In this document: positions 1-6,796 of the stretch, piece by piece
How positions within the stretch are numbered: position 1 is the first letter of the stretch
How the letters are laid out: every line of letters begins with the position of its first letter
NCBI GenBank assembly: GCA_048498415.1
Contig: JBEHYA010000058.1
Coordinates: 1 to 13,093 of the forward strand
Source of the DNA: JBEHYA01 sp048498415
GTDB lineage: Bacteria > Pseudomonadota > Alphaproteobacteria > UBA9219 > RGZA01
Length of the DNA: 13,093 nt
Direction of reading: 5' to 3'
Position numbers and translations under genes: made by a program
The notes under the pieces: model-generated
Database searches by the model: none
Seen by the model: the letters and a program-made list of their open reading frames with translations, nothing else
What the model was told of the DNA's origin: nothing

Positions 1-65
1 TGGTTAGGCCGGGTTTTGAGACGCATCTTTTTTCCTGCGGTCAAAAAGAGTATATAACCCGCGTC

Positions 66-1919
66 ATGAATTCATACGACGTCATCATTGTGGGCGGGGG
101 TCACGCGGGCTGTGAAGCCGCGGCGGCATCGGCACGCATGGGCGCCCGCACGCTGCTTGCCACCCACAAGTTTTCGACCATCGGGGAGATGTCGTGCAAC
201 CCCGCCATCGGCGGCCTGGGCAAGGGCCATCTGGTGCGCGAGATCGACGCGATGGATGGCATTATGGGCAAAGTGGCCGATGCTGCCGCCATCCAGTACC
301 GGCTGCTTAACCGCTCCAAGGGCCCCGCCGTGCGCGGGCCGAGAACGCAGGCCGACCGCAAGCTATATAAGCAGGCCATGCAGAAAACCCTGAAAAATCA
401 GGCGAATCTCGATATCCGCGAGATTGCGGTGGAAGACCTGATATATGAAAACGGGCGGGTTCAGGGCATTATCGGCGCCGATGGGGAAGCCATCAAAGCC
501 GCCGCCGTCGTGCTCACTACCGGCACGTTTTTACGCGGGCTGATCCATCAGGGCGAAGTCAAAACCCCGGCGGGGCGGGTGGGGGATGCGCCGTCCATGG
601 GGCTCTCCAATACCCTGGAAAGGATCGGCTTCCAGCTTGGCCGCCTCAAGACCGGCACACCCGCGCGGCTCAAGGGTTCCACGATTGAATGGGACGGGCT
701 GGAGATGCAGCCGGCGGATGAAAATCCCTATTATTTCTCGACCCTTACCACACATACGCAGGCCCGGCAGATTTCCTGCGGCATCACTTATATCAACCGC
801 GATGGCCACGAGATCATCCGCGGCAACCTCCACCGCGCGCCGATGTATAGCGGGCAGATCAAGGGCGTGGGGCCGCGCTATTGCCCCTCGATCGAAGACA
901 AGGTCGTGCGCTTTGCGGAAAAAGACCGCCACCAGATTTTCCTGGAGCCCGAGGGTCTGGACGACGACACCATCTATCCCAACGGCATCTCCACCAGCCT
1001 GCCGGTGGATGTGCAGGACGCATTCCTGCGCACCATTCCCGGCCTCAAAAACGTGGAAGTCATCCGCTACGGCTACGCCATCGAATACGATTTCATCGAC
1101 CCCCGGGAACTGAAGCCAAGCCTTGAGACCAAACGCGCCGAAGGCCTGTTTCTGGCGGGCCAGATCAATGGCACCACGGGGTATGAAGAGGCGGCCGCAC
1201 AGGGTTTGATCGTTGGTTTGAACGCCGCCCTGAAAGCCGGCGGCAGCTCACCGTTCCACGTGAACCGGGGCGAAGCCTATATCGGCGTGATGATCGATGA
1301 CCTGATCACCCGCGGCACGTCTGAGCCCTATCGCATGTTCACAAGCCGCGCCGAATACCGCCTGAGCCTTCGCGCCGATAACGCCGACCAGCGCCTCACC
1401 CCCCGAGCGATTGAACTGGGATGTGTGGGCGCGGCGCGGCTGCAGGCATTCACCGCCAAGATGGAAGCGCTGACCCATGCCCGGGAACTGGCGCAAAGCC
1501 TGTCCGGCTCCGCCCATGAACTGCTCAGGAAGGGCCTGAAGGTCAATCAGGATGGCCAGCGCCGCAACGCGCTGGAACTGCTGGCGCACAGCCACATTGA
1601 ACTGGCGGAGCTCCAGAATATCTGGCCGGAACTGAAGGCGCTGGCTCCCGAAATCGCCGAGCAGATCGAGATTGATGGGAAATACAGCGGATATCTGGTG
1701 CGCCAAGAAGCCGATATTAAAGCCAGCGCCAAAGAAGAGAATTTAGTGCTTCCCGCCAGCATTGATTACGACGCCATCGGCAGCCTTTCCACCGAAATCC
1801 GCCTCAAGCTCAAAGCCGCCAGGCCGGCGACGCTGGGGGCGGCGAGCCGGATTCCCGGCATGACCCCGGCGGCGGTCGCCAGCCTGCTGGGTTTCGTAAA
1901 GCGCAAGAAAGCGGCCTGA
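66..1919 (+). CDS. mnmG: tRNA uridine-5-carboxymethylaminomethyl modification enzyme MnmG (GidA)
   Basis: MnmG is the FAD- and NADH-dependent partner of MnmE. Together they install the (carboxymethyl)aminomethyl group on wobble uridine 34 of certain tRNAs in the cytoplasm. The 617-residue product has the usual family length. The N-terminal dinucleotide-binding motif GGGHAGCEAA starts near residue 10, followed by the conserved blocks GEMSCNPAIGGLGKGHLVRE, GPAVRGPRTQADR, LKTGTPARL, YPNGISTSLP, GQINGTTGYEEAAAQG and TSEPYRMFTSRAEYRL. No key motif is missing. There is no clear Shine-Dalgarno before the ATG. A -10-like TATAAC at 53-58 lies only 7 bp upstream of it, so a leaderless or very short-leader transcript is possible (inference). 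mnmE is not visible in the 65 bp upstream. Downstream comes a hairpin with a T run and then parS, so the gene appears to be transcribed separately from rsmG. Confidence 0.98.
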   Translation: MNSYDVIIVGGGHAGCEAAAASARMGARTLLATHKFSTIGEMSCNPAIGGLGKGHLVREIDAMDGIMGKVADAAAIQYRLLNRSKGPAVRGPRTQADRKLYKQAMQKTLKNQANLDIREIAVEDLIYENGRVQGIIGADGEAIKAAAVVLTTGTFLRGLIHQGEVKTPAGRVGDAPSMGLSNTLERIGFQLGRLKTGTPARLKGSTIEWDGLEMQPADENPYYFSTLTTHTQARQISCGITYINRDGHEIIRGNLHRAPMYSGQIKGVGPRYCPSIEDKVVRFAEKDRHQIFLEPEGLDDDTIYPNGISTSLPVDVQDAFLRTIPGLKNVEVIRYGYAIEYDFIDPRELKPSLETKRAEGLFLAGQINGTTGYEEAAAQGLIVGLNAALKAGGSSPFHVNRGEAYIGVMIDDLITRGTSEPYRMFTSRAEYRLSLRADNADQRLTPRAIELGCVGAARLQAFTAKMEALTHARELAQSLSGSAHELLRKGLKVNQDGQRRNALELLAHSHIELAELQNIWPELKALAPEIAEQIEIDGKYSGYLVRQEADIKASAKEENLVLPASIDYDAIGSLSTEIRLKLKAARPATLGAASRIPGMTPAAVASLLGFVKRKKAA

Positions 1920-1924
1920 AGTAA

Positions 1925-1969
1925 TACACCAATTTGGTGTAATCACAATCAAATTACATACTATTTGAT
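1925..1969. repeat. two short inverted repeats between mnmG and parS
   Basis: TACACCAA (1925-1932) and TTGGTGTA (1934-1941) are perfect 8-bp arms around a single T. Next, ATCAAAT (1948-1954) pairs with ATTTGAT (1963-1969), and the pairing can be extended outwards by CAC/GTG across one unpaired base. Both start 5 bp after the mnmG stop codon in visibly A+T-rich DNA, directly beside parS. They could be binding sites for a dimeric protein or hairpins in the mnmG 3' untranslated region. The sequence alone does not decide. Confidence 0.55.
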
Positions 1970-1970
1970 G

Positions 1971-1986
1971 TGTTCCACGTGGAACA
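1971..1986. promoter_or_regulatory. parS centromere site for ParB
   Basis: TGTTCCACGTGGAACA is a perfect 16-bp palindrome. It matches the well-established bacterial parS consensus, in which a CACGTG core is flanked by GTTN/NAAC arms. ParB loads here as a CTP-dependent clamp and spreads, and ParA then moves the origin region. ParA and ParB are encoded about 4 kb downstream in the same window, where a chromosomal parS would be expected. It lies in non-coding DNA 51 bp after the mnmG stop codon. Confidence 0.93.
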
Positions 1987-1993
1987 TTCTTCC

Positions 1994-2018
1994 AAGCCAT
2001 TGAAATTCAATGGTTTTA
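1994..2018 (+). terminator. probable Rho-independent terminator of mnmG
   Basis: CCATTG (1997-2002) pairs with CAATGG (2008-2013) around an AAATT loop. The stem extends outwards by one G-T wobble and two A-T pairs, and the 3' arm runs into TTTT (2014-2017) and further T/A-rich sequence. The orientation fits termination of mnmG transcription after parS. The stem is A+T-rich, so the strength is uncertain. Confidence 0.5.
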
Positions 2019-2024
2019 TATTTT

Positions 2025-2043
2025 CCACGTTTTTCGTGGTTTT
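2025..2043. repeat. CCACG/CGTGG hairpin with T5 loop
   Basis: CCACG (2025-2029) and CGTGG (2035-2039) flank five Ts and are followed by TTTT. This may be a second plus-strand terminator stem after mnmG. The half-sites resemble parS arms, but the 5-bp T insertion destroys the CACGTG core, so I do not call it a parS site. Confidence 0.35.
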
Positions 2044-2077
2044 AAAAAATTTTGCCCGGCCCACGGATGCAAACCGG

Positions 2078-2353
2078 TTATTTCTTCCGGATCTGCGGCG
2101 TGGATTTGAAAAACATCTCCAGCTCATCCTCGAAGCGGCCCATATGCGGGAAGACTTTATAGAAGACGGGATACAGCCGGTGCCAGATATCGTAGAAGCG
2201 TTCATCGACAGTATGGATGGCGCGGTCGTTGTATTTCTTGAGACGCTCGATTTCCTCGAGCATGTCGAGCTGCTGGTGGCGGATGAAATCAAGCTCGCGC
2301 TTGATTTTCATGAGAAGCAGGGCGGTGGTGTCGGAAACCGGCTGGGGCAGCAT
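2078..2353 (-). CDS. small hypothetical helical protein
   Basis: I do not recognise this 91-residue ORF. The predicted protein looks helical: residues 15-55 are rich in Lys, Glu, Arg and Leu with a coiled-coil-like pattern (KIKRELDFIRHQQLDMLEEI). A Tyr/Phe-rich stretch (YDIWHRLYPVFYKVFPHMG) and a basic end, IRKK, follow. Balanced composition and the lack of low-complexity frame artefacts favour it over the overlapping plus-strand reading. The Shine-Dalgarno is weak (AGG about 11 nt before the first ATG), and an in-frame Met at residue 15 is an alternative start. It converges with mnmG and is divergent from the 407-codon gene. No function is proposed. If it is not real, 1920-2550 is non-coding. 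Confidence 0.5.
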   Translation of the reverse strand: MLPQPVSDTTALLLMKIKRELDFIRHQQLDMLEEIERLKKYNDRAIHTVDERFYDIWHRLYPVFYKVFPHMGRFEDELEMFFKSTPQIRKK

Positions 2354-2550
2354 GGCGCCGAGCCTAGCAAAAGCGCCGCAAGTAATTCAAGAAAATAGTT
2401 TCGTTAGACAGCACAGGGGTTAACAGGGTGGATTCTGTTTGCCTTTTGGACCGTAGGGGAGAAAACTCTCCGCCATATTATTCCTGAAGCGTTTTCATTT
2501 TTCGCCGCGCTTCTTTTACGCCCCCAGTCTCTTATGTCCCGGAGCAACCA
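2354..2550. other. gap between the small minus-strand ORF and the 407-residue gene
   Basis: This 197-bp gap holds AACAG/CTGTT (about 2422-2439) and a stronger GGGGAG-AAAA-CTCTCC hairpin (2456-2471). A TATTAT box (2476-2481) could be a -10 element, but no well-spaced -35 is present. GGAG at 2541-2544 is the ribosome-binding site for the next gene. The stretch AAATAGTTTCGTTA (2393-2406) resembles the right arm of the 28-bp inverted repeats found later. Confidence 0.4.
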
Positions 2551-3774
2551 GTGGTCAACATTCAAACCGGTCTTTCACACACGGTTGATAACGCGGAAGT
2601 CGTGCGGCTGATTTATACGCATCTTGATGGCATCGATAAACAGATGAACGAGCACGATGTGGGCGAAGCGCTGTACCTGGCCACGGAAGTTGCGCGGGAC
2701 GCGGCGGAGGGTCTTAAATTTTTACCCGCCGATCTGCAGGCGCGCCTCGGCAATGCGGTGGGCCATCTGGCATGGCAAAATCTGATAGCCGCCGGCAACG
2801 AATCTGATCTTGGAAAATTTATTGCGCTGCGCGATGCCTATAATGCGATCGGCGATTTCAACACGGTCTTTGCCGTGGCCGGGGCAAGCAACGACACGCG
2901 GGAAAACACGCTGAAAGCGATGGCCACCAACATCACCGATGCCCTGCAACGGCAAGTTGTGTGGGAGGTTATTCCTTCGGGAGACGAGGATTGGCAGGCG
3001 TTTGAAGCTTATCGTGAGGCGACAGGATATTATTCCCGTTACACGCATAAAGAGTTGCTGCACACGACAAAATGGCAGTACCGGGCACAGGATTATAACT
3101 TCATCAAGAACATCTGGCTGGAGGCCAACGATGCCGGCATCGTCGATGATTTATTCACGCGCAAGGATGTGATGGATGTGTTTGCGTCGCGCTTCCACGA
3201 TATAGCGCGAAGGCCCTATGACTGCGCGGCGGACATCGCCTTCCTGATGCAGATCGCCAAGCAGCATGCGCCGCTGCACGACCGGCTGACCGGTTTCCCC
3301 GCCAACGATATTGCCGTGAGCAACGTGATTGCCTGGCATGATGCGCCGGAGGCTGCCGATAATATGTTTCTTGTGCGGGGGCCCGACGATAAAGCGCTGT
3401 GCTACGAAGAAGGCTATATCGTCTGGGATCCGGGTGATCTGCACACGGCGTTTGCGCGTGCCGAGCATGCGATCGATCCATCCAAGCGCGAGCAGAATTT
3501 TGATATGGCGGAAGCGGTGTTGACGGTTGCCTTGCGCGCTGCGCAGCGCGGCTGGCCGATCAGAAAAGAGCTGTTCGGCATTCAGGCGGATATGACGATT
3601 TATGCCAATAAAGAGAAGCCCATCCCCGAACATTTGAAATCCATCATCGCGCAGCTGCCCACTAACTATGTGCGCTCGCCGGAAGGCGAAAAGGAGGAGG
3701 TGGCGGCGATTGCGCCTACACCGCCGAAACGCCGGTGGTGGTGGCGTGGCCCGCTCGCTGCCAAAGCTGGATGA
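2551..3774 (+). CDS. hypothetical protein, member A of an unrecognised paralogue pair
   Basis: This 407-residue protein belongs to no family I recognise. Translation starts at GTG (2551), supported by GGAG six bases upstream; an in-frame TGA at 2485 limits any extension. No signal peptide or membrane segment is visible, so a cytoplasmic, mostly helical protein is likely. It aligns along its length with the next gene at shared anchors: QARL-AVG (63-71), IGDF (100-103), LQRQVVW-IP (132-142), AYREATGY (153-160), KNIW (186-189), a dense block at 204-236 with 16 of 33 residues identical by eye, and AQRGW (331-335). Cys225 is shared. The C-terminus is a short basic-aromatic tail, PPKRRWWWRG (391-400), after an acidic and Ala/Pro linker. 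The stop codon is the first three bases of a 28-bp inverted repeat. The gene lies in a block splitting mnmG from rsmG, so an accessory or lineage-specific origin is possible. Confidence 0.9.
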   Translation: MVNIQTGLSHTVDNAEVVRLIYTHLDGIDKQMNEHDVGEALYLATEVARDAAEGLKFLPADLQARLGNAVGHLAWQNLIAAGNESDLGKFIALRDAYNAIGDFNTVFAVAGASNDTRENTLKAMATNITDALQRQVVWEVIPSGDEDWQAFEAYREATGYYSRYTHKELLHTTKWQYRAQDYNFIKNIWLEANDAGIVDDLFTRKDVMDVFASRFHDIARRPYDCAADIAFLMQIAKQHAPLHDRLTGFPANDIAVSNVIAWHDAPEAADNMFLVRGPDDKALCYEEGYIVWDPGDLHTAFARAEHAIDPSKREQNFDMAEAVLTVALRAAQRGWPIRKELFGIQADMTIYANKEKPIPEHLKSIIAQLPTNYVRSPEGEKEEVAAIAPTPPKRRWWWRGPLAAKAG

Positions 3775-3799
3775 AATTATTTTTGTAATAATAGTTTCA
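3772..3799. repeat. 28-bp inverted repeat starting at the stop codon, copy 1
   Basis: The element has 13-base arms around a GT centre. It begins TGAAATTATT, where TGA is the stop codon of the upstream gene, and ends ATAGTTTCA. In a hairpin one position is a T-G wobble and one is a T-T mismatch. It matches copy 2 (5193-5220) at 26 of 28 positions. An A8 run follows, not a T run, so it is not a typical plus-strand terminator. Confidence 0.8.
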
Positions 3800-3947
3800 A
3801 AAAAAACGCTGGGCGCAACTAATTCTTTGTGAAACCATGCTGCTTGCTATGGGGCCGCATATACATATGCCGTCCCGATTATTTTTAGATTTTTAAAATT
3901 ATTTCTTTTTCTAAATTCTATTTCAAATCAGTCAGAGAGAAAATTTC
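3800..3947. other. A+T-rich gap between the two paralogues
   Basis: The downstream half is visibly A+T-rich, unlike the flanking genes. It holds a small palindrome GCATAT-AC-ATATGC around 3857-3870 and ends in a purine-rich stretch (CAGAGAGAAAA) before the ATG at 3948. I see no convincing -35/-10 pair, although the A+T content could house a promoter for the second paralogue. Confidence 0.3.
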
Positions 3948-5195
3948 ATGACCGACGCAAACACCAGCCAGCCACACACAAGCGCTTTTGTGGTGGATTC
4001 CAGCGATATCAAACGTCTGATCGATAGCTACCTCGCAGAAATTGAGGCGGACGATAAGAATATTAACTTCCGGCACGTTGAACGGGCGGTCGATTTTGCC
4101 GTTCAGATGGCAGCGGCTAATCCGGAACGCGCAGACTATCTGTCACCGGATATGCAGGCGCGCTTAAAGCGCGCCGTTGGCCGCTATGGCTGGGCCTATC
4201 TTGCGTTGACGAGCAGTCAAATCAGTGTGGATGGCAATTTCCATAAATTAAGCAGCTATGAGCGGATCGGCAATTTCGAGGAAGCGTTTGCCGCGGCCGC
4301 CGGGACCGGCAATGCGCGCGCAAACGCTTTGGATGCCCTGTCGGCCACGCTGGTGGGCGTTCTGCAGAAGCAGGTGACATGGGATACAATCCCCCAAAAG
4401 GGCAGCCCGGATTACAACGCTTACGAACGCGCCACAGGTTACAGTGATTCCATGCGCGGCAAGAAGCCGCCGTCAGGAGCCTTGTGGCCTGCTAAAAAAC
4501 CGCCGCATGCAGCCGATTGGATGTTACGCCGGGAGGATAACGTCGTGCTTCGCAATATCTGGATCGTAAGCCGCAGCGCCGGCGTGGATCAGGAATTATG
4601 GGCACGCCCGGACGTTGTCGCGGCCTTTGGCGCGCGCTTTGCGGCCATGACGCGCTATCCGGATGAATGTGGCGCGGATCTGGCCTTTTTCCGCCAGATC
4701 GCCGCATCTTCCCCGGTCTTAAGCGCACATGTCAGGGATGCAGACACGGTGCGTTTTCTGGCGGACAATGTGCTTGCGTTCAACACTGAACCCAGCGTGC
4801 ATCATAATATATTTGCGGTGCGCCGTATGGACCGGAAAGGCGAGGTGCTGCTGTTCAGCCTTGATGACAGCCGTCCGGGAAAACTTTTTGATGTGTACAA
4901 AAAAAACATGGGGTCTCTCCAGTGGCAGGCTGACTCCCGTACCAGCTACAAAGAGGTTGAAGTCATCCTTGGCGTGGGCCTGGCTTGCGCCCAGCGGGGC
5001 TGGGAAATTGCACATGACATCCTCCAAATCGGGGAGCATATGAGATCGCTGAACGTGCCCGTAGAAGTGCGTGCCGCGCTTTCGCAGGCAGCCGTCTATA
5101 TCCTCCCTGCGGTGAGGGGCGATTTAGCTCCCAAGCCGAAGCGTGGGTCGGCTTGGCCATTCCGCAAAGTTCAGGAAGGTCGCGCAGAACTGTGA
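3948..5195 (+). CDS. hypothetical protein, member B of an unrecognised paralogue pair
   Basis: This 415-residue protein is the diverged paralogue of the preceding gene product, and I do not recognise the family. It has no signal peptide or membrane span. Shared anchors are QARLKRAVG (70-78), IGNF (107-110), LQKQVTWDTIP (139-149), AYERATGY (158-165), RNIW (202-205), the 220-252 block containing Cys241, and CAQRGW (347-352). The main length difference is a Lys/Pro/Trp-rich insertion around residues 171-192 that the other copy lacks. The C-terminus again ends in a basic tail with aromatic residues (PKPKRGSAWPFRK, 395-407), without the WWW run. The ATG follows a purine-rich AGAGAG stretch that is only a weak ribosome-binding site. 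The stop codon overlaps copy 2 of the 28-bp inverted repeat. The pair probably arose by an old tandem duplication. Confidence 0.9.
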   Translation: MTDANTSQPHTSAFVVDSSDIKRLIDSYLAEIEADDKNINFRHVERAVDFAVQMAAANPERADYLSPDMQARLKRAVGRYGWAYLALTSSQISVDGNFHKLSSYERIGNFEEAFAAAAGTGNARANALDALSATLVGVLQKQVTWDTIPQKGSPDYNAYERATGYSDSMRGKKPPSGALWPAKKPPHAADWMLRREDNVVLRNIWIVSRSAGVDQELWARPDVVAAFGARFAAMTRYPDECGADLAFFRQIAASSPVLSAHVRDADTVRFLADNVLAFNTEPSVHHNIFAVRRMDRKGEVLLFSLDDSRPGKLFDVYKKNMGSLQWQADSRTSYKEVEVILGVGLACAQRGWEIAHDILQIGEHMRSLNVPVEVRAALSQAAVYILPAVRGDLAPKPKRGSAWPFRKVQEGRAEL

Positions 5196-5220
5196 AATTA
5201 TTCTTGTAAGAATAGTTTCA
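5193..5220. repeat. 28-bp inverted repeat starting at the stop codon, copy 2
   Basis: This has the same architecture as copy 1: 13-base arms around GT, with the first three bases being the TGA stop. Only positions 11 and 18 differ between copies. These positions face each other in the hairpin: C-G here, T-T in copy 1. The flanks on both sides are unrelated between copies, so the similarity has sharp edges. No T run follows. Confidence 0.8.
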
Positions 5221-5250
5221 TTACAACGATGGCGCTATAGTAATCTGTAA

Positions 5251-5326
5251 GCCCCGGCGAAAGCCGGGGTCCATTTATCAGCATTTGACTGCTGAAAGAT
5301 GGGCCCCGTTTTTCAACGGGGCATAC
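5251..5326. repeat. double-hairpin palindromic repeat R1
   Basis: Hairpin a is CCCCGGC-GAAA-GCCGGGG (5252-5269). Hairpin b is GCCCCGTT-TTTC-AACGGGGC (5303-5322). A spacer of about 33 bp containing CAGC/GCTG separates them, and the element ends in GGGGCATAC. Its closest relatives are R4 (same orientation) and R2 (opposite orientation). It ends 17 bp before the rsmG start codon, so it is probably in the rsmG leader. Confidence 0.85.
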
Positions 5327-5342
5327 TGTTTTATGTGAAGCC

Positions 5343-5978
5343 ATGCCTGATTACCTGAAAAACCCGGCCGCGTTTGGTGCGGATGATTTTAAGGCGGAGA
5401 CGGATTGTTCGAGCGAAACGCTGGACAAATTCAAGATCTATGCCCGCCTTTTGCAGGACTGGACGAAGCGCATCAATCTGGTCGCCGACAGCACCCTGCC
5501 CATGCTGTGGCACCGGCATTTTCTGGATAGCGCGCAGCTTTTTCCGCTGGTCACCAACCTATCGCATCGGGTTGTGGATGTGGGCTCGGGCGCCGGGTTT
5601 CCGGGGCTGGTGCTGGCCATGCTGGGCATGCCGCATGTGACGCTTATCGAGCGCGATACGCGCAAGGCCGCGTTTCTGCGCACCGTGCTGGTGGAGACCG
5701 GCACCCGGGCCGAGCTTATTAATATGGCCGCCGCAGAGGTTAAAAACAGCTTTGATGTGGTGACATCCCGCGCGCTGGCCTCTGTCGCGGAAATCCTTGA
5801 TTTAACGGCGCATATGCAAAAACCCGCCACGCAGTATTTGCTTCTAAAGGGAAAAAATCTTGACCCTGAACTGGTTGAAGCGCACAAAGAATGGGACTGG
5901 CAGGCGGTGAAAATGCGCAGCCTTACCGATGCCGATGGCGTGATTGTAAAGCTGACCGATGTCCGCAAAAAAAATTAA
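5343..5978 (+). CDS. rsmG: 16S rRNA (guanine-N7) methyltransferase RsmG (GidB)
   Basis: RsmG uses S-adenosylmethionine to methylate N7 of a guanine in the 530 loop of 16S rRNA (G527 in E. coli numbering). The 211-residue length is typical. Visible family blocks are W40-INLVA, WHRHFLDSAQL (56-66), the SAM-binding glycine loop VDVGSGAGFPGL (78-89), the acidic turn LIERDTRKAAFLR (101-113), VTSRALASV (140-148) and LLLKGKN (166-172). The start is the first ATG after repeat R1, with only a weak GAAG upstream. The 3' end overlaps the annotated parA start by 20 bp, and translation ends in an A-rich tail (VRKKN). It is the first gene of an rsmG-parA-parB operon. Confidence 0.97.
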   Translation: MPDYLKNPAAFGADDFKAETDCSSETLDKFKIYARLLQDWTKRINLVADSTLPMLWHRHFLDSAQLFPLVTNLSHRVVDVGSGAGFPGLVLAMLGMPHVTLIERDTRKAAFLRTVLVETGTRAELINMAAAEVKNSFDVVTSRALASVAEILDLTAHMQKPATQYLLLKGKNLDPELVEAHKEWDWQAVKMRSLTDADGVIVKLTDVRKKN

Positions 5979-6774
5979 AAAGCCGAGTGAAATGGGAAGC
6001 CCGCTGGGGCGCATTATTGCGCTCGCCAACCAGAAGGGCGGCGTGGGCAAGACCACGACCACCGTGAATCTGGCCACCGCTTTAGCAGCGGTCGACAAAA
6101 AGATTTTAGTGGTGGACGCCGACCCGCAGGGCAATGCGTCCACCGGGTTTGGCCTGGCGCGTTCCAAGCGCGGCATGGGCACGTATGAGTTGCTGGCCGG
6201 CGAAGCCAAGGTGGAAGAGATCGCGCAGGCGACCATCATTCCCAACCTTTCGATTATCACATCTTCAACGGCTTTGGCCGGCGCGGAGATTGAACTGGTC
6301 ACCGCCGAAAACCGCGAATACCGTTTGCGCGATGCCCTGCAGGCGGCGCGGGCGATTTATGATTACGTGCTGATTGATTGCCCGCCAAGCTTGAACATGC
6401 TCACCATCAATTCGCTGGTCGCGGCCGATGAAGTCATGGTGCCGCTGCAATGCGAATTCTACGCGCTGGAAGGCGTGACGCAGCTTCTGCGCACGATTGA
6501 AAAAGTGCAGCAGGCATTTAACCCGGGCCTTGAAGTGCGGGGCGTGGTGCTCACCATGTTTGATCGCCGCAATGGCTTATCGGAAACGGTGGCCGCCGAT
6601 GTGCGCGGCTTCTTTGGCGACAAGGTGTTCGAGACCGTGATCCCGCGCAATGTGCGCGTATCGGAAGCGCCAAGCCACGGCAAGCCGGTGCTGGTCTATG
6701 ATTTAAAATGCCCGGGCAGCCAGGCGTATATGCACCTCGCTAAAGAAGTTTTGATGCGCGATAGAGCAGCGTAA
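5959..6774 (+). CDS. parA: chromosome-partitioning ATPase ParA
   Basis: ParA is the DNA-binding P-loop ATPase that drives segregation of the ParB-parS complex over the nucleoid. The 271 residues contain the deviant Walker A motif KGGVGKTT (26-33) with its signature lysine, the A' motif VVDADPQGN (51-59), and the Walker B strand YVLIDCPPSL, followed by VPLQCEFYALEG and the C-terminal VIPRNVRVSEAPSHG block. All core residues are present. The first ATG overlaps rsmG. A second in-frame ATG at 5992 would give MGSPLGRIIALANQKGG, closer to the usual ParA N-terminus, and would remove the overlap; the true start is unsettled. The gap to parB is 22 bp, so the two are co-transcribed. Confidence 0.97.
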   Translation: MSAKKIKKPSEMGSPLGRIIALANQKGGVGKTTTTVNLATALAAVDKKILVVDADPQGNASTGFGLARSKRGMGTYELLAGEAKVEEIAQATIIPNLSIITSSTALAGAEIELVTAENREYRLRDALQAARAIYDYVLIDCPPSLNMLTINSLVAADEVMVPLQCEFYALEGVTQLLRTIEKVQQAFNPGLEVRGVVLTMFDRRNGLSETVAADVRGFFGDKVFETVIPRNVRVSEAPSHGKPVLVYDLKCPGSQAYMHLAKEVLMRDRAA

Positions 6775-6796
6775 CTGGGCCGCATAAGGAAAAAAC

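Noticed and set aside
2025..2039. CCACG-TTTTT-CGTGG as another parS site
   Set aside because: The five-base insertion separates the half-sites and removes the CACGTG core needed by ParB; a hairpin reading is simpler.
1970..2398. Plus-strand 142-codon ORF starting inside parS
   Set aside because: Its first codons translate the parS palindrome (MFHVEH) and the terminator, and it opposes a more protein-like minus-strand ORF. It has no ribosome-binding site and is most likely a shadow.
3772..5220. Integron-type gene cassettes with attC sites
   Set aside because: The repeat-after-gene layout is suggestive, but the palindromes lack the RYYYAAC/GTTRRRY core sites and no integrase gene is visible.
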